This document shows positions 6,247-15,020 of a DNA stretch of 64,000 nt, piece after piece. The stretch comes from Cetobacterium sp. 8H (GTDB lineage Bacteria > Fusobacteriota > Fusobacteriia > Fusobacteriales > Fusobacteriaceae): contig NZ_JACHTG010000004.1 of NCBI RefSeq assembly GCF_014250675.1, forward strand, positions 1,241,501-1,305,500. Reading direction: 5' to 3'. The notes under the pieces are model-generated. The model did not search any database, was not told the origin of the DNA, and saw only the letters and a list, made by a program, of their open reading frames with translations. Each line of letters opens with the position of its first letter. Position 1 is the first letter of the stretch. A program made the translations under genes and the position numbers.

Positions 6247-8442
6247 ATGATAAAAATAGCGTTTACGGGAAATCCAAATGTAGGTAAATCAGCATTAATA
6301 AATGCCATAGCAGGCTCTAATTTAAAAGTTGGAAACTGGGCAGGGGTAACAGTAGAGAAGAAAGAAGCAGAGTTTGAATATAAAGGTGAAAAGATTCAGT
6401 GTATAGATCTACCTGGAGTTTATAGTTTAAGTCCTTATACATTAGAAGAGATGATAACAAGAGACTTTATAATCAATGAAAAACCAGATGTTGTTATAAA
6501 TATAGTGGATTCTACAAACTTAGAGAGAAATCTATATCTGACAATGCTTTTAAAAGAGCTAGGAAGACCTATGATCATGGCACTTAACTTCTATGATGAA
6601 TTCGAAAAGTTAAACTATAAGTTAGATACTAAAAAGTTTGAAGAGTTAGTTGAAATGGATGTTGTTATGACATCAGCTACCAAGAAGACAGGACTTCAAG
6701 AACTTTTAGATAGAGCTCTTGAAATAGCAAAAAATAAAAAAGATGAAGTGGAATATACTCTTTTATTTGATAATTGCTTACAAGATGCAATAGAGGTTGT
6801 AAAATGTAAAATAAATTGTGATGAAACTTTATTAAAAGCATCTAAAAAGTTTGGAATTAACTTTTTAGCAATAAAATTAATTGAAAGAGACTCACACTTA
6901 CTTGAGATATTAAAAGAGGAGTATGGATATTCTTTAGATCAGGAGATAGTAAAAAGTGCAGAGCAATTGGAACTAGATCATGATGAAGATGTTGAGACAA
7001 TCTTAGCAGAGGGAAGATATGGAACAGTAAAAGGAATTTTAGCTAGAACATTTACTACTTCAATGAAGTCAAGATTGGATTTTACAGATAAAATTGATAG
7101 AATTTTACTTAATAAATATTTAGGACTACCAATATTCTTACTTATAATAGTGGGACTTATGGGAACAGTATTTAATGGATCAGCTCCACTTATCGATTGG
7201 GTAGACGGATTTGTTAATAATTATATTGGAAAATATGTAGGTATGTTAATTGATGAGAACACTCCAGCTTGGTTAGCATCACTTGTTGTAGATGGAATTT
7301 TAGGAGGAGTAGGAGGAGTAGTTGTGTTTGTTCCTCTAATGCTGTATCTATATTTCTTCTTGGCTCTTCTAGAAGAGAGTGGTTATATGTCAAGAGTTGC
7401 TTTCTTAATGGATAGAATAATGACAAAATTAGGATTGAATGGAAAAGCTTTCGTACCAATGGTTTTAGGATTTGGTTGTACTGTACCAGCAATATATGCG
7501 ACAAGAACTTTAGAAGATGATTCATCTAGAAGACTTACAGCGGCTATGGCACCATTCATGTCATGTGGAGCAAGATTACCAGTTTATGGACTATTCACTG
7601 CAGCGTTTTTCGGAGCAAAAGCAGGATTGGTAGTTATGTCTCTATATGTTTTAGGAATAACTGTAGCTATTTTAACAGGACTGATTTTAAAGAATTTTAA
7701 AATGTTTAAATCTGAGGGAAAAGCACTTTTAATTGAGTTACCTCCATACAGAGTTCCAAGTTTAAGAGTTATAGTTAAATCTACACTGACAAGAACAACA
7801 TCATACTTGAAAAAAGCTACTACTATTATAATGGGAATGCTTATGATTTTATGGGCTCTAACATATTTCCCAAATAATGGCGATACTGCAAACTCTTATA
7901 TGGCAAAGTTCGGGAAAACTTTCCAAGGTGTGTTAAAACCAACAGGATTTGCAGATAGATGGGAAACTGTTGCAGCTATACCACCAAGTTTAGCGGCGAA
8001 AGAGATAGTTGTTGGATTTATGGCACAAGTTTTAGTAGGAGATAACGGTGCTCAAGAAGAGGAAGAAGAAGCACCTACAACATTCTTTGAAGATACAACA
8101 GAACAAGTGGTTGGATTAGGAATTGCAATTAAAGATTCTGTACTTGCAGTTGTAAGTTTTGATGTTAAAGGACTATTCTCAGTTCCGGAAGCTAGTGAAA
8201 TAGAAGAAGAAGGAAATGGAATTGTTGCAGCAACTAAAATGTTATGGACAGATAATTTAGCTCCTTTAAGAGCATACTCGTTTATGGTATATATCTTATT
8301 AGTAGTTCCTTGTGTAGTAACTTTAGGAGCAATTAAACAGGAGTTTGGATATAAATTTACAGGATTTATAATAGGGTTACTTTTAGTGGTTCCGTACGTA
8401 GTTTCAACACTGATATTCCAGATAGGTAGACTATTTTTTTAA
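6247..8442 (+). CDS. feoB: FeoB, ferrous iron transporter (GTPase-membrane fusion)
   Basis: A 731-residue FeoB that moves Fe(II) across the inner membrane. The N-terminal G domain has G1 GNPNVGKS (8-15) and G3 DLPG (54-57), with the helical GDI-like domain to about residue 270. The membrane part starts near residue 287 and contains the gate-type segments SGYMSRVAFLMD and GFGCTVPAIYATR, and later PPSLAAKEIVVG. Length and order are typical for bacterial FeoB. An acidic run (EEEEEEAP) at about 601-608 sits in the cytosolic loop before the last membrane segments. A Cys-rich miniprotein follows directly, as is common for this family. Confidence 0.97.
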   Translation: MIKIAFTGNPNVGKSALINAIAGSNLKVGNWAGVTVEKKEAEFEYKGEKIQCIDLPGVYSLSPYTLEEMITRDFIINEKPDVVINIVDSTNLERNLYLTMLLKELGRPMIMALNFYDEFEKLNYKLDTKKFEELVEMDVVMTSATKKTGLQELLDRALEIAKNKKDEVEYTLLFDNCLQDAIEVVKCKINCDETLLKASKKFGINFLAIKLIERDSHLLEILKEEYGYSLDQEIVKSAEQLELDHDEDVETILAEGRYGTVKGILARTFTTSMKSRLDFTDKIDRILLNKYLGLPIFLLIIVGLMGTVFNGSAPLIDWVDGFVNNYIGKYVGMLIDENTPAWLASLVVDGILGGVGGVVVFVPLMLYLYFFLALLEESGYMSRVAFLMDRIMTKLGLNGKAFVPMVLGFGCTVPAIYATRTLEDDSSRRLTAAMAPFMSCGARLPVYGLFTAAFFGAKAGLVVMSLYVLGITVAILTGLILKNFKMFKSEGKALLIELPPYRVPSLRVIVKSTLTRTTSYLKKATTIIMGMLMILWALTYFPNNGDTANSYMAKFGKTFQGVLKPTGFADRWETVAAIPPSLAAKEIVVGFMAQVLVGDNGAQEEEEEAPTTFFEDTTEQVVGLGIAIKDSVLAVVSFDVKGLFSVPEASEIEEEGNGIVAATKMLWTDNLAPLRAYSFMVYILLVVPCVVTLGAIKQEFGYKFTGFIIGLLLVVPYVVSTLIFQIGRLFF

Positions 8443-8459
8443 CCCTTAAGGAGGAAGAA

Positions 8460-8612
8460 GTGAAAACGATTATATTGATAGCAATAGTAGCAGTAATAGG
8501 TGCAGTTGCAATAAGAAGTATTTACAAGATGTTAAAAGGTGAAAGTGGATGCAACTGTTCAAAAGGAGCAAATGGAAGTTGTAGTTTTAAAGATAAATGT
8601 AATAAAAAATAG
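8460..8612 (+). CDS. FeoB-associated Cys-rich membrane miniprotein
   Basis: A 50-residue protein. Residues 3-21 form one hydrophobic membrane helix, and a short Cys-rich tail follows (Cys31, 33, 41, 47). This is the architecture of the small FeoB-associated Cys-rich membrane proteins found next to feoB in Clostridia and Fusobacteria, proposed to handle iron at the transporter. The start is GTG 8460 with AAGGAGG five bases upstream. It lies 17 bases after feoB and before the shared terminator, so it closes the feo operon. The role is inferred from context. Confidence 0.8.
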   Translation: MKTIILIAIVAVIGAVAIRSIYKMLKGESGCNCSKGANGSCSFKDKCNKK

Positions 8613-8622
8613 CTAAAATAAA

Positions 8623-8661
8623 AAAAGAGCAGAAACTACTTATAGTAGAGCCTGCTCTTTT
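8623..8661. terminator. Bidirectional terminator after feo operon
   Basis: The outer stem is AAAAGAGCAG with CTGCTCTTTT, and an inner CTACT/AGTAG hairpin sits inside. It separates the feo operon from the convergent PG0541-like gene. Confidence 0.8.
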
Positions 8662-8671
8662 GATTTGTATA

Positions 8672-9064
8672 CTATTCTTCAGAAGCATCTTTAAGCCAAT
8701 GAACTTTTTCAGTAGAGTCATCAGCTTCAATATCAACAGACTGCATGTTATATATAAAATCATCGAGTGGACATACAAGTACAGCCATAACAACATTATC
8801 TGGAAGATCTGATCTAAAACTTTTTAATTTTTTTAAAAGGAGATCTACCTTATCTCCAGAAACAATAAGATGGAATACGGCTTCTGAACCGGGCCAAACA
8901 TGATTATTTAAATGTCGGATACCATGCTCCCAGCTACCTTCTAATTTAGATTGAATAGTGTAGTAGTGAAATCCTATCTTGTGTAAGAATGTTTGAAGAT
9001 TATTCTTTTGTGAATCATTTATATAGATTACCATTCTTTTTACATTTTTTCTATTAATCATCAT
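8672..9064 (-). CDS. PG0541-like (PII-fold) small protein
   Basis: A 130-residue protein with the pattern of the PG0541 'transporter-associated' family: an N-terminal strand MVIYINDSQ, a tyrosine-containing helix end, then THVWPG-like sequence (here NNHVWPGSEAVFHLIV) and a C-terminal strand ending in a proline turn (VLVCPLDDF). The fold is expected to be ferredoxin/PII-like. Known relatives lie next to RND-type transporters; none is present here, so this copy is an orphan. The start ATG 9064 is set by AGGAGGG six bases upstream. Function is unknown. Confidence 0.6.
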   Translation of the reverse strand: MMINRKNVKRMVIYINDSQKNNLQTFLHKIGFHYYTIQSKLEGSWEHGIRHLNNHVWPGSEAVFHLIVSGDKVDLLLKKLKSFRSDLPDNVVMAVLVCPLDDFIYNMQSVDIEADDSTEKVHWLKDASEE

Positions 9065-9220
9065 CCAGTCCCTCCTAAAAAATTATTGTTAACATGTTTA
9101 TTACTACATTTTTTTTAAAAAATCAATAGCTAATTGGGAGGTTATAGGTACTTAAGATTGCAGAATAAGAACATAAAAAAAATAATATTCAAGAATAGAA
9201 ATAAAAAATTTAAAAAAAGT

Positions 9221-9240
9221 ACACATTTTTATAAATGTGT
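9221..9240. promoter_or_regulatory. Perfect inverted repeat in the helicase promoter
   Basis: ACACATTT-TTAT-AAATGTGT is a 20-bp dyad with perfect 8-bp arms. It ends two bases before TATAAT (9243-9248) and covers the -35 position, so it can act as an operator for the DEAD-box helicase gene. Confidence 0.55.
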
Positions 9241-9284
9241 GGTATAATCTAATGAATGAATATAAATAGATTAAGGAAGTGAAT

Positions 9285-10871
9285 ATGGAAAAAATATTAA
9301 CATTTAGAGATTTAGGTTTAACTGAAAAGACTTTAAAACCTCTAGAGAAAAAAGGTTTTGAACAACCAAGTCCAATACAAGCGTTAACAATACCGGCATT
9401 ATTAAACGGAGATAAGGATATAATAGGTCAAGCACAAACAGGAACAGGTAAAACTGCAGCGTTTTCATTACCTATATTAGAGAAAATAGAGAACAGTACA
9501 GGAAATGTACAAGCTATAATCCTAGCTCCAACAAGAGAATTAGCAGTTCAAGTAGCTGAAGAAATGAACTCGTTAGCAGCAGGAAGAAGATTAAAGATAA
9601 TCCCAGTTTATGGAGGACAATCTTTAGAGCAACAAAAGAGACAACTTCAAAGAGGAGTAGACATCGTAGTTGGAACTCCAGGAAGAGTTATCGATTTAAT
9701 TAACAGAAAAGTTTTAGTATTAAATAAGATTGATTATTTCATACTAGACGAAGCTGATGAGATGTTAAACATGGGATTCGTAGAAGATATAGAGCAAATT
9801 CTTGAGTCTACAAACCAAGATAAAAGAATGCTGTTCTTCTCGGCAACTATGCCATCTGAAATCTTAAAAATCGCTAGATCACACATGAGAGATCATGAAG
9901 TTTTAGCAGTAAAAAAGAAAGAGTTAACTACAAACTTAACAGAGCAAATTTACTTTGAAGTAAAAGAGAGAGATAAATTTGAAGCACTTTGTAGAATCAT
10001 CGATATCGAATTAGATTTCTATGGAATTGTTTTCTGTAGAACTAAGAACGACGTTAATGAATTAGTAGGAAAGTTACAAGATAGAGGGTACGATGTTGAA
10101 GGATTACACGGAGATATCAGCCAAAATCATAGAGAGGTAACTTTAAAGAGATTTAAGAACAAAAACTTAAACATCTTAATAGCTACAGACGTTGCTGCAA
10201 GAGGAATCGACGTAAACGACCTTACTCATGTAATCAACTATGCTATACCTCAAGAAGCTGAAAGCTATGTTCATAGAATCGGAAGAACAGGAAGAGCTGG
10301 AAAGCAAGGAACTGCAATAACATTCATAACTCCATCTGAGTACAGAAAACTTCTTCAAATTCAGAAAATAACTAAAACTGAAATCAAGAAAGAGCAAGTT
10401 CCAGGAGTAAAAGATGTTATCTTAGCTAAGAAAACTAGACTATTTGATAATGTTAACAGCATAATCTCTGGTGGAGACGCTGAGAGCTACCAAGAGATGG
10501 CAAAAGAGTTATTAAATCAAGAGGCAACACCAATTGAAATAATAGCTGCTATCCTTAAAAACTGTTATGATGAAGAGTTAGAAGAGTCTAACTACTCAGA
10601 TATCGAAAGTGTTTCTTTAGATAAGACAGGAAAAACAAGACTATTTATCGCTTTAGGTAAAAAAGATAAAATGACTCCTAGAAAGATTGTTGATTTAATA
10701 TCTTCAAAAACAAAGATACATGAGTCAAAATTAAAAGGTGTAGAAGTGTATGAGAACTTCTCATTCGTTTCGGTACCATTTGTTGAAGCTGAAACAATAG
10801 TGGATATCTTCCAAAAAGATAGAAGAGGAAAGAAACCATTAATAGAAAAAGCAAAACAATCAAGAAAATAA
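9285..10871 (+). CDS. DEAD-box RNA helicase (DeaD/CshA type)
   Basis: A 528-residue ATP-dependent RNA helicase. Motif I is AQTGTGKT (50-57), motif II DEAD (155-158), motif III SAT (186-188) and motif VI HRIGRTGRAG near 329-338. The C-terminal part (about 445-515, TRLFIALGKKDKM...) is a DbpA-type RNA-binding domain as in DeaD/CshA proteins, which act in ribosome assembly, mRNA turnover and cold adaptation. The start is ATG 9285, because the GTG at 9279 lies inside the AAGGAAG ribosome site. The upstream dyad suggests regulation, and a hairpin with T-tract follows the gene. Whether it is the DeaD or CshA ortholog cannot be settled here. Confidence 0.93.
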   Translation: MEKILTFRDLGLTEKTLKPLEKKGFEQPSPIQALTIPALLNGDKDIIGQAQTGTGKTAAFSLPILEKIENSTGNVQAIILAPTRELAVQVAEEMNSLAAGRRLKIIPVYGGQSLEQQKRQLQRGVDIVVGTPGRVIDLINRKVLVLNKIDYFILDEADEMLNMGFVEDIEQILESTNQDKRMLFFSATMPSEILKIARSHMRDHEVLAVKKKELTTNLTEQIYFEVKERDKFEALCRIIDIELDFYGIVFCRTKNDVNELVGKLQDRGYDVEGLHGDISQNHREVTLKRFKNKNLNILIATDVAARGIDVNDLTHVINYAIPQEAESYVHRIGRTGRAGKQGTAITFITPSEYRKLLQIQKITKTEIKKEQVPGVKDVILAKKTRLFDNVNSIISGGDAESYQEMAKELLNQEATPIEIIAAILKNCYDEELEESNYSDIESVSLDKTGKTRLFIALGKKDKMTPRKIVDLISSKTKIHESKLKGVEVYENFSFVSVPFVEAETIVDIFQKDRRGKKPLIEKAKQSRK

Positions 10872-10890
10872 TTAAATAATGTTGATAGAG

Positions 10891-10926
10891 AGCTGTAACG
10901 AGGGAAACCGAAGTACAGCTTTTTTC
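10891..10926 (+). terminator. Terminator or attenuator between helicase and mltG
   Basis: A 7-bp stem (AGCTGTA with TACAGCT) around a 16-base loop containing GGGAAACC is followed by a T-run. mltG starts about 20 bases later, so readthrough could couple the two genes. Confidence 0.6.
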
Positions 10927-10947
10927 AGCATATTAAGGAGAGATAAG

Positions 10948-11901
10948 ATGAAGAAAAAAATCATAGTTTTATTTTTTTTAATTGTTATCGGTATTTTGGC
11001 AATTTTTAAGGTTTATTCGGTACAGAAGACTGAAAAAAGAGATTATGATGTACAGGTTAATTTGAAACAAGGAACAAGTTTAAATAGAGTTTTTACTAAA
11101 ATAGGGGTTGCAGATTCAATTTTTTTTAAGATATTTTTAAAATATGAAAAAAATTCTGGTAGAAATATAAAAGCAGGGTTTTATGAGTTTAAAGGTCAAT
11201 ACTCGTATGAAGATATTTTAAATATGATGGAAGAGGGAAAAGTTAAATATAAAGTTTTAACAATTCCAGAAGGATACTCTATAAAAGAGATAGGAAAAGT
11301 TATAACTGAAAAGGGCTATGGCTCTGAAGAGGGTTTAAAAAAAGCTTTAGAAAATATTAAAGACTTTCCATATCCAACTCCTAATGGGAATTTTGAAGGT
11401 TATTTATACCCTGAAACATATTATTTCTCTGTAGATTTAACAGAACAAGAGATTGTAAATAAGATGTTGGCTGAGTTTTTAAAAAAATTCCCACCTGATA
11501 AATATCCAAATAAGGAAAAGTTTTATAAAGAGTTGATAATGGCATCTATAATTGAGAGAGAAGCTCAATTAAAAGAGGAGAAGCCACTTATGGCATCAGT
11601 ATTTTATAACAGATTGAAAAAGGGAATGAAATTGGGTTCCGATGCAACTGTAAACTATATATATGACTATGGGAAAAGAAGGATGTACTACAAAGATTTG
11701 AAGGTGGATTCACCGTATAATACCTATATGTATAAGGGTTTGCCACCAGGACCAATTGCAAATCCAGATTTTACTTCAATGGAAGCTGCAATGAACCCTG
11801 CAAAGACAGATTACCTATTCTTTGTAGTGACAAGTGATGGAAAACATACATTTACAAAAACTTATAAGGAACATTTAGAAGTACAAAAAAAGAAAAAATA
11901 G
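10948..11901 (+). CDS. mltG: MltG, endolytic murein transglycosylase
   Basis: A 317-residue MltG (YceG) that cleaves nascent peptidoglycan strands at the inner membrane. One N-terminal membrane helix (about 4-22), a LysM-like periplasmic subdomain (about 35-105) and the catalytic domain can be seen. The catalytic Glu lies in ASIIEREAQ (about 199-207), followed by KPLMASVFYNRL and GLPPGPIANPG-like sequence (GLPPGPIANPD). The start is ATG 10948 with AAGGAGAG upstream; an in-frame ATG at 10879 would place the terminator hairpin inside the gene. Length is normal for the family. Confidence 0.93.
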   Translation: MKKKIIVLFFLIVIGILAIFKVYSVQKTEKRDYDVQVNLKQGTSLNRVFTKIGVADSIFFKIFLKYEKNSGRNIKAGFYEFKGQYSYEDILNMMEEGKVKYKVLTIPEGYSIKEIGKVITEKGYGSEEGLKKALENIKDFPYPTPNGNFEGYLYPETYYFSVDLTEQEIVNKMLAEFLKKFPPDKYPNKEKFYKELIMASIIEREAQLKEEKPLMASVFYNRLKKGMKLGSDATVNYIYDYGKRRMYYKDLKVDSPYNTYMYKGLPPGPIANPDFTSMEAAMNPAKTDYLFFVVTSDGKHTFTKTYKEHLEVQKKKK

Positions 11902-11915
11902 TTAGGAGTAAAAAA

Positions 11916-13595
11916 GTGGAAAAAACATTAGAAAAAATAGTTTTAGTTGGAATAAATAGCCAATATATACATACAAATTTAGCGATTAGATATTTGAAAA
12001 ACTATGTTGAAAAATTTAGTGATATTGAGATAGAAATATATGAGAGTAATATCAATAATCAAATCCAAAGCATAATAACAGATCTATTTAATACTGAAGC
12101 AGATCACATCATATTTTCAACTTACATTTGGAATAAAGAGTATGTTTTTACTCTTGTTAAAGAGTTGAAAAAAATTATGCCAAAGGTTAAGATAACATTA
12201 GGTGGACCTGAAGTTAGTTATAATGCAAAGGAATCACTTATAGAAAATAAAAGTATAGATTTTGTTTTAGTAGGAGAGGGAGAAAAAGTTCTTTTAAATT
12301 TTTTAACTAAACCTGTAAATGAAGTTAGAGGAGTGGCTTTTTTAGAAAATAATGAGTTCAAATATTTAGGAGATGAATTCCCAATAGAAAACTTAGATGA
12401 AATACCATTCCCATATACTGAAAAGGAATTGAAAGAGAATATAAAAATACTTTATTATGAATCTACAAGAGGTTGCCCGTTTAGCTGTTCATATTGCTTA
12501 TCTTCAATAGATAAAGGGGTTAGATACTGGTCTTTAGAAAGAGTAAAAAAAGATCTGTCTAAATTTATAGATTCGGGTGTTGAGCTAGTAAAGTTTGTAG
12601 ATAGAACTTTCAACTTAAGAAAAGATAGATATTTAGGTATTTGGAGTCATCTTCTGGAAAATTATAGAGAAAATATAACTTTCCATTTTGAAATAAATGC
12701 AAATATTTTTGATGATGAGGTAATAGAATTTTTAAAAACAGTTCCAGAGGGATATTTTCAATTTGAAATAGGGGTTCAAAGTATAAATAAAGAAACTATG
12801 AATAGTATAAATAGAAGAAATCTTTTAGAAAGATTAGAGAAAAATATAAAAGCGATATCAAAGAATATACATCTTCATGTGGATTTAATTGCAGGATTAC
12901 CTCATGACACATATGAAACATTTAAAGATTCGTTTAACTATGTCTATAACTTAGATGCTGAGATGATTCAATTAGGATTTTTAAAAATTTTAAATGGAAC
13001 TAAAATATCTAAAGAGATAGAAGAGTATGACTATAAATATATGGAATTTCCACCATATGAAATTCTTTCAAATAGCTTTATAAGTTATGGGGAACTGGTA
13101 AAATTAAAAAATCTTGAAAAAATGTTAGATTATTACTATAATTCTGAGAAATTTAAATATTCTGTAAATTATATTATAAAAAATAATTATTCAACACCGT
13201 TTGAATTTTTTGAAGAGATTGCAGAGTATTATAGAGAAAATAATCTTCTGACAGTGGGACATAAAATAGTTAGTATTTTTAATCATTTAATGGAGTTTTA
13301 TAATAATAAAAATTTTGAAGGAAAAGAGATTTTCATAGAGTACTTAAAGTTAGACTACTTGATGTTAGGAAAACCGGGGAGTTATCCACAGTGGTTTGAA
13401 TCTGAAAAAGATAAAGAAAGATACAATGAGATTATAATTTCTAAAAATTATAAATCATCAAGAGAAGCATACAAAAAGACAGAGTTTGAAAAATTTAACT
13501 ACAATGTTTTAAAGAATGTTGATGGAGAGATAGAAATTCTATTTAATTATATGCCGAAAAAGGTTGAATTAGAAGTGGTATCAGAGAAAAAATAA
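11916..13595 (+). CDS. B12-binding-domain radical SAM protein (DUF4080 type)
   Basis: A 559-residue protein with an N-terminal cobalamin-binding-like Rossmann domain (about 8-130, with LGGPEVSYN at 95-103) and a radical SAM domain. The cluster motif is CPFSCSYC (Cys187, 191, 194). A long C-terminal domain after about residue 400 matches the arrangement of the DUF4080 subgroup, whose substrates are unknown. It is cytosolic. The start is GTG 11916 with TAGGAG seven bases ahead. It lies 14 bases after mltG and ahead of the tilS promoter. No neighbouring biosynthetic partner identifies the reaction. Confidence 0.85.
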   Translation: MEKTLEKIVLVGINSQYIHTNLAIRYLKNYVEKFSDIEIEIYESNINNQIQSIITDLFNTEADHIIFSTYIWNKEYVFTLVKELKKIMPKVKITLGGPEVSYNAKESLIENKSIDFVLVGEGEKVLLNFLTKPVNEVRGVAFLENNEFKYLGDEFPIENLDEIPFPYTEKELKENIKILYYESTRGCPFSCSYCLSSIDKGVRYWSLERVKKDLSKFIDSGVELVKFVDRTFNLRKDRYLGIWSHLLENYRENITFHFEINANIFDDEVIEFLKTVPEGYFQFEIGVQSINKETMNSINRRNLLERLEKNIKAISKNIHLHVDLIAGLPHDTYETFKDSFNYVYNLDAEMIQLGFLKILNGTKISKEIEEYDYKYMEFPPYEILSNSFISYGELVKLKNLEKMLDYYYNSEKFKYSVNYIIKNNYSTPFEFFEEIAEYYRENNLLTVGHKIVSIFNHLMEFYNNKNFEGKEIFIEYLKLDYLMLGKPGSYPQWFESEKDKERYNEIIISKNYKSSREAYKKTEFEKFNYNVLKNVDGEIEILFNYMPKKVELEVVSEKK

Positions 13596-13609
13596 CAGGG
13601 AAAAAAAGT

Positions 13610-13637
13610 TTGAAAAAGGGTCTCTATATGGTATAAT
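13610..13637 (+). promoter_or_regulatory. Promoter of tilS-ftsH
   Basis: TTGAAA (13610-13615), a 16-bp spacer and TATAAT (13632-13637) lie 31 bases upstream of the tilS start. Confidence 0.7.
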
Positions 13638-13667
13638 TCTATAAAATACTGTTTGAAGGAAAAGTTT

Positions 13668-15020
13668 ATGCTAAATAAAATTTTAAAAAAGATAAAAAAA
13701 GAAAAATTAATAGAATCGGGAGATAAGATAGTAGTAGGATTTTCTGGTGGTCCAGATTCAGTTTTCTTGCTACAAGTTTTAATCTACGCTCAGAAAGAGA
13801 TGGATTTTGAGATACTACTGGTTCATATCAACCATCTTTTAAGAGATGAAAATTCAGAAAAAGATCAAGAGTTTGCAAGTGAAACAGCAAAGAGATTAAA
13901 TCTACCAATTTTTATTAAAAGAGCTAGCATAGAAAATATTTCAAAAGATATGGGTGTTGGCTTAGAAGAAGCTGGAAGAAAAATAAGGTATGATTTCTTC
14001 AATGAAATTTTAGAGAAAAATTCAGGAACGAAGATAGCAATCGCACACAATTTAGATGATCAAATCGAAACTTTTTTATTTAGAATGATAAGAGGATGTT
14101 CCCTTGAAGGTTTAGAAGGGATAAATCACAGAGATAATATCATAAGACCAATAAATGAAATCTATAAAAAAGAGATATTGAACTATTTGGATATGAATAA
14201 TATAGAGTATAGAATTGATGAAACTAATTTTGAGAATGAGTTTACTAGAAATAGTATCAGACTAGATTTGGTTCCATATATTGAGAAAAGATATAACGGT
14301 AGTTTTAAGGATAAAATACATAATTTAATAGATGAAATAAGGGAAGTAAATGAAGTTCTTAAGGTTAATCTAAAAGATTATAAAATTATCAGCCATAAAA
14401 AAGAGATGTTGAACTTAGAATTAATAAAAATTGAACCACCATATCTTCAAAGAAAGATAATAAATGAATATTTAAAAGAGTTTGATTTAGAAGCAACTAG
14501 AGAAAAAATATTGAATATAATTAAAATTATAAATTCAGGAGGAAGCAAAACTCTTGATTTAGAAGATAACCATCTTTTAAAAAAACAGTATAATAGTATC
14601 TGGATAGAAAAAAAAATACTAGATAAAAATATTCAAAAAAATGAAGAAGAAACTCAGATAGAAAAAATTAAAGTACCATTTAAACTAAAATTTAATGGAT
14701 ATCTTCTAGAGGCTGTAAAAGATAGCAAAAGCTCAGGTCAAAATGAGTTTTTAACTAATTTAAAGCCAGGGGATGAAGTGGAAGTTAGAGTTAGAAAAGA
14801 TGGGGATAAAATCCAACCTCTAGGAATGAGTAGTTATAAAAAATTAAAAGATATTTTTATAAATGAAAAAATTGTTAAAGAAGAGAGGGCAAACATTCCA
14901 TTGATTATAAAAGATAATGAGATTGTTTGGGTAGCTGGAATCAAAAAAAGTGAAGTATTTAAGGGTGAAAAAAATAAAGAAGGGATTAAGCTAATCATGA
15001 GGAGGCAGGATGAAAACTAG
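13668..15020 (+). CDS. tilS: TilS, tRNA(Ile)-lysidine synthetase
   Basis: A 450-residue TilS that converts C34 of tRNA-Ile(CAU) to lysidine so that it reads AUA. The PP-loop SGGPDS is at 26-31, the VHINHLLR motif at about 57-64 and the AHNLDDQIETFLFR motif at about 126-139. The C-terminal TilS domain starts near 370. This enzyme matters here because AUA codons are very frequent in the window. The start is ATG 13668 with GAAGGAAAAG in front; an upstream TTG at 13653 precedes that site. Its end overlaps the ftsH start by 11 bases, so the two are co-transcribed. Confidence 0.95.
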   Translation: MLNKILKKIKKEKLIESGDKIVVGFSGGPDSVFLLQVLIYAQKEMDFEILLVHINHLLRDENSEKDQEFASETAKRLNLPIFIKRASIENISKDMGVGLEEAGRKIRYDFFNEILEKNSGTKIAIAHNLDDQIETFLFRMIRGCSLEGLEGINHRDNIIRPINEIYKKEILNYLDMNNIEYRIDETNFENEFTRNSIRLDLVPYIEKRYNGSFKDKIHNLIDEIREVNEVLKVNLKDYKIISHKKEMLNLELIKIEPPYLQRKIINEYLKEFDLEATREKILNIIKIINSGGSKTLDLEDNHLLKKQYNSIWIEKKILDKNIQKNEEETQIEKIKVPFKLKFNGYLLEAVKDSKSSGQNEFLTNLKPGDEVEVRVRKDGDKIQPLGMSSYKKLKDIFINEKIVKEERANIPLIIKDNEIVWVAGIKKSEVFKGEKNKEGIKLIMRRQDEN

